A stretch of DNA of 64,000 nt, from positions 6,927,501-6,991,500 of the forward strand of contig NC_135566.1 in NCBI RefSeq assembly GCF_964340395.1, written 5' to 3'. Numbering within the stretch: the first letter of the stretch is position 1; each line of letters begins with the position of its first letter. The position numbers and the translations under genes were made by a program. The DNA comes from Glandiceps talaboti. Its lineage: Eukaryota > Hemichordata > Enteropneusta > Spengelidae. Below, piece by piece: positions 62,011 through 64,000 of this stretch. The notes below the pieces were generated by a model that had not been told where the DNA came from, ran no database searches, and saw only the letters and a program-made list of their open reading frames with translations.

Positions 62011-63037
62011 CTGAAAACTAAATTCACAATGGAGACAATTCAATAATCTATGCGACAACAGACTACACAAAGGTGATTGTCCAGAACAGGTCACGTGGGG
62101 TACATTAGTAGATATAATAGTTATAGGGGGTTAGTAAGAGTTTAATGTAGCCATAATATCTTGAACTGAATAATAATTTTAATGTTGGTGTTATGCAAAT
62201 AAACATTAAATCTTGGAATCGCTGGTGCAGTGCCATACCTCTATCATTTGATGTATTTGGCCGAGTTATAAACGGTGAATCTGTAACCTAGCTTTGGTTA
62301 GCATTCCTAAACCAATTATGCTGACAGCATGGAAATAGTGGGTTGAAATTTCAAACTTGTTCTGGGATGGGATAGGTCGAAGGCAGGAAGTTAAAGCATC
62401 TTGTAATTGTGTAGCAACTGGTGTGCTCAATTTGCTACAACATGGACGTAATAGCACGTGTAACCATAGTTTCCAACATCTATGATGTAACATGTATCAT
62501 ATTGTGGTTCTACTACTTACAACTTAACCTGCACAATAAAAGTATACATGAATCTAAAAGTACTAAATCCGACAGACTTTATAAAATGTACGTTGTTGAT
62601 AAAAGCATAAACCTCGCATATCAAATCGAATCATTTCATAATGTGACGAACGTGTGTAAAGCGGGTAAACTTATAAACTTCGCAAATACAACCCTGAAAA
62701 CAATTTATAATTGATAGCTTTACATGTATTTACTCTGAACAGAATTTTAGACCACGCTCTTATTCACATCAATTCTTGAATGAGTACATTTTCTACGTCT
62801 CAAAGTACATAATCTTCATGATGACGGCCACACACCCAATACGGGCTTGAAACACAAATAATAATATTGTATTTCAGAGTTCATGGTGGACCTGCCTAAT
62901 AATTTCATTTATTGATCCATACCTGCCTTAGGTCCCTCGGTACCATTTTATATTCATCTTCCGTGTCACACAGACCAGAACGAGTTGAATGTTGACATCA
63001 AACATTACAACATAAACGTCGGAGAGACTCTACTTAC
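62011..63037. other. Presumed intron or intergenic, no gene recognised
   Basis: Open frames on both strands (for example 62421-62714 plus and 62266-62493 minus) have no recognisable domain and no supporting splice pattern. Confidence 0.4.
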
Positions 63038-63190
63038 CTAAATGCCAAGGGTGGTATCCCGGGGTGGTATCTTTCGTAAAAGGATACAACTACTAGCATT
63101 GACCATAATAAAAATCTTCACGCCAATCAATAGGCTAGTCGTAGTCTAGTCACATGACGTAAAACGTAACTGGCCACATGGGGGCGCTGT
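63038..63190 (-). other. Possible 5' UTR exon and promoter of the EHMT-like gene
   Basis: On the minus strand TTGGCATTTAG|GTAAGTAGAG is a consensus donor with its exon side at 63038. No coding frame is implied. The upstream limit is unknown. This is supported only by the donor match and position. Confidence 0.3.
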
Positions 63191-63251
63191 TGATGTGAAG
63201 CAGGACGCTTGCTATTAAACCGATTGTTTTTTTGGGGGATATACGTATTAG

Positions 63252-63252
<1 letters not shown>

Positions 63253-63323
<71 letters not shown>

Positions 63324-63335
63324 TCATATTGCTAA

Positions 63336-63366
<31 letters not shown>

Positions 63367-63435
63367 CATACATACATACATACATACATACATACATACA
63401 TACATACATACATACATACATACATACATACATAC
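63253..63435. repeat. (GT)n and (CATA)n microsatellites
   Basis: GT array at about 63253-63322 followed by CATA array at about 63337-63435. Source of several chance open frames in this region. Confidence 0.95.
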
Positions 63436-64000
63436 GCCAACAAACACATCTTATCGATCCATACAGTCTAGTCTTATAAGTGTGAAGTTAACGTGGTACG
63501 GAATACGGTCCGTCAGGAACTTATACTACGTTCCACATGATGGGTCGCAGTAGTTTCATCAAGCCCATCGAAAAGCAAAGCTTTTTTTATGTTATGTAGA
63601 TAACATTCATTAATTGACACTTATTTCGGGACATTTTCGGCGAATAGTAGAATTTATTTTCATTTATTGACCTTTTGACCATTCTTACAAGTCAAAGTAT
63701 TTTTCGCTAATGATACAACAAAAAATAATAAAGAGGACAGCAGTTTTAAGACGATTTCTTTTGACACAAAATTCGATACCAGACCATATGTATGTAACTA
63801 GTTAACTATTACCACGCATTATTTGGTCTATAGCAGCCATCATTTCCCATTACTAACTATAGAAATCAAGCGATCAACGAGTATATCTGATAGTAAAATT
63901 CTTGTATGTGACGGATGGATATATTGAATTTGTTTGCAAAATAAAAAATAGATAAAGTATATAAAACAAGGAAAGAGCTTCAAAGATATAAATATGACAA
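63436..64000. other. Window end, no gene recognised
   Basis: AT-rich unique sequence without a frame or splice pattern I can support. Confidence 0.4.

Noticed and set aside
62421-62714. Plus-strand open frame of 97 codons
   Set aside because: No recognisable domain, no splice partner, and composition like the surrounding AT-rich DNA.

Overview
The window is animal nuclear DNA. It is AT-rich and intron-rich, with GT-AG introns, AATAAA polyadenylation signals, LINE and DNA-transposon remnants, and many micro- and minisatellites. Gene content fits an invertebrate, plausibly a non-vertebrate deuterostome such as a hemichordate or cephalochordate. I cannot fix the species from sequence alone. Five protein-coding genes could be rebuilt exon by exon. 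In all of them the exon phases join without a frameshift, although the 5' end of the fifth is tentative.

Layout. 1-4.6 kb: no gene recognised. 4.59-9.27 kb, minus: mitochondrial malate dehydrogenase (MDH2, 7 exons, 338 aa). 9.81-16.57 kb, plus: STYXL1 (MK-STYX), a rhodanese plus dead dual-specificity phosphatase (7 exons, 298 aa). It is head-to-head with MDH2 across a 537 bp gap, the same arrangement as in human. 16.6-19.25 kb: intergenic. 19.26-32.5 kb, plus: a PIWI-clade Argonaute, copy A (17 coding exons, 893 aa). 32.5-37.35 kb: repeats and a truncated L2/CR1-like LINE. 37.36-53.6 kb, plus: PIWI copy B (17 coding exons, same boundaries and phases, 867 aa). 53.6-55.5 kb: satellites. 55.5-62.0 kb, minus: a compact EHMT (G9a/GLP)-like H3K9 methyltransferase with pre-SET, SET and post-SET regions, with no ankyrin repeats seen in this window. 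A 1.74 kb DNA transposon sits in one of its introns. 62.0-64 kb: a possible upstream non-coding exon, then microsatellites.

How the genes relate. MDH2 and STYXL1 share a bidirectional promoter region, and STYXL1-family proteins have been tied to mitochondria. The two PIWI genes arose by a tandem duplication that included introns and 3' UTR. Both keep the slicer tetrad, but divergence is patchy: some exons are nearly identical, others have changed mainly at amino-acid-altering sites. An H3K9 methyltransferase-like gene lies convergent to PIWI copy B. Nuclear PIWI silencing works through H3K9 methylation in several animals, so the linkage is suggestive but may be chance.

The most unusual structure is at 60.75-61.16 kb. 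A 52 bp unit that includes the 3' end of an EHMT-like exon and its 5' splice site is repeated in tandem about eight times, giving a ladder of potential splice donors. A second is a repeat family carrying CTCF-like motifs. It is tandemly arrayed in an MDH2 intron and sits directly downstream of the same splice donor in both PIWI genes.
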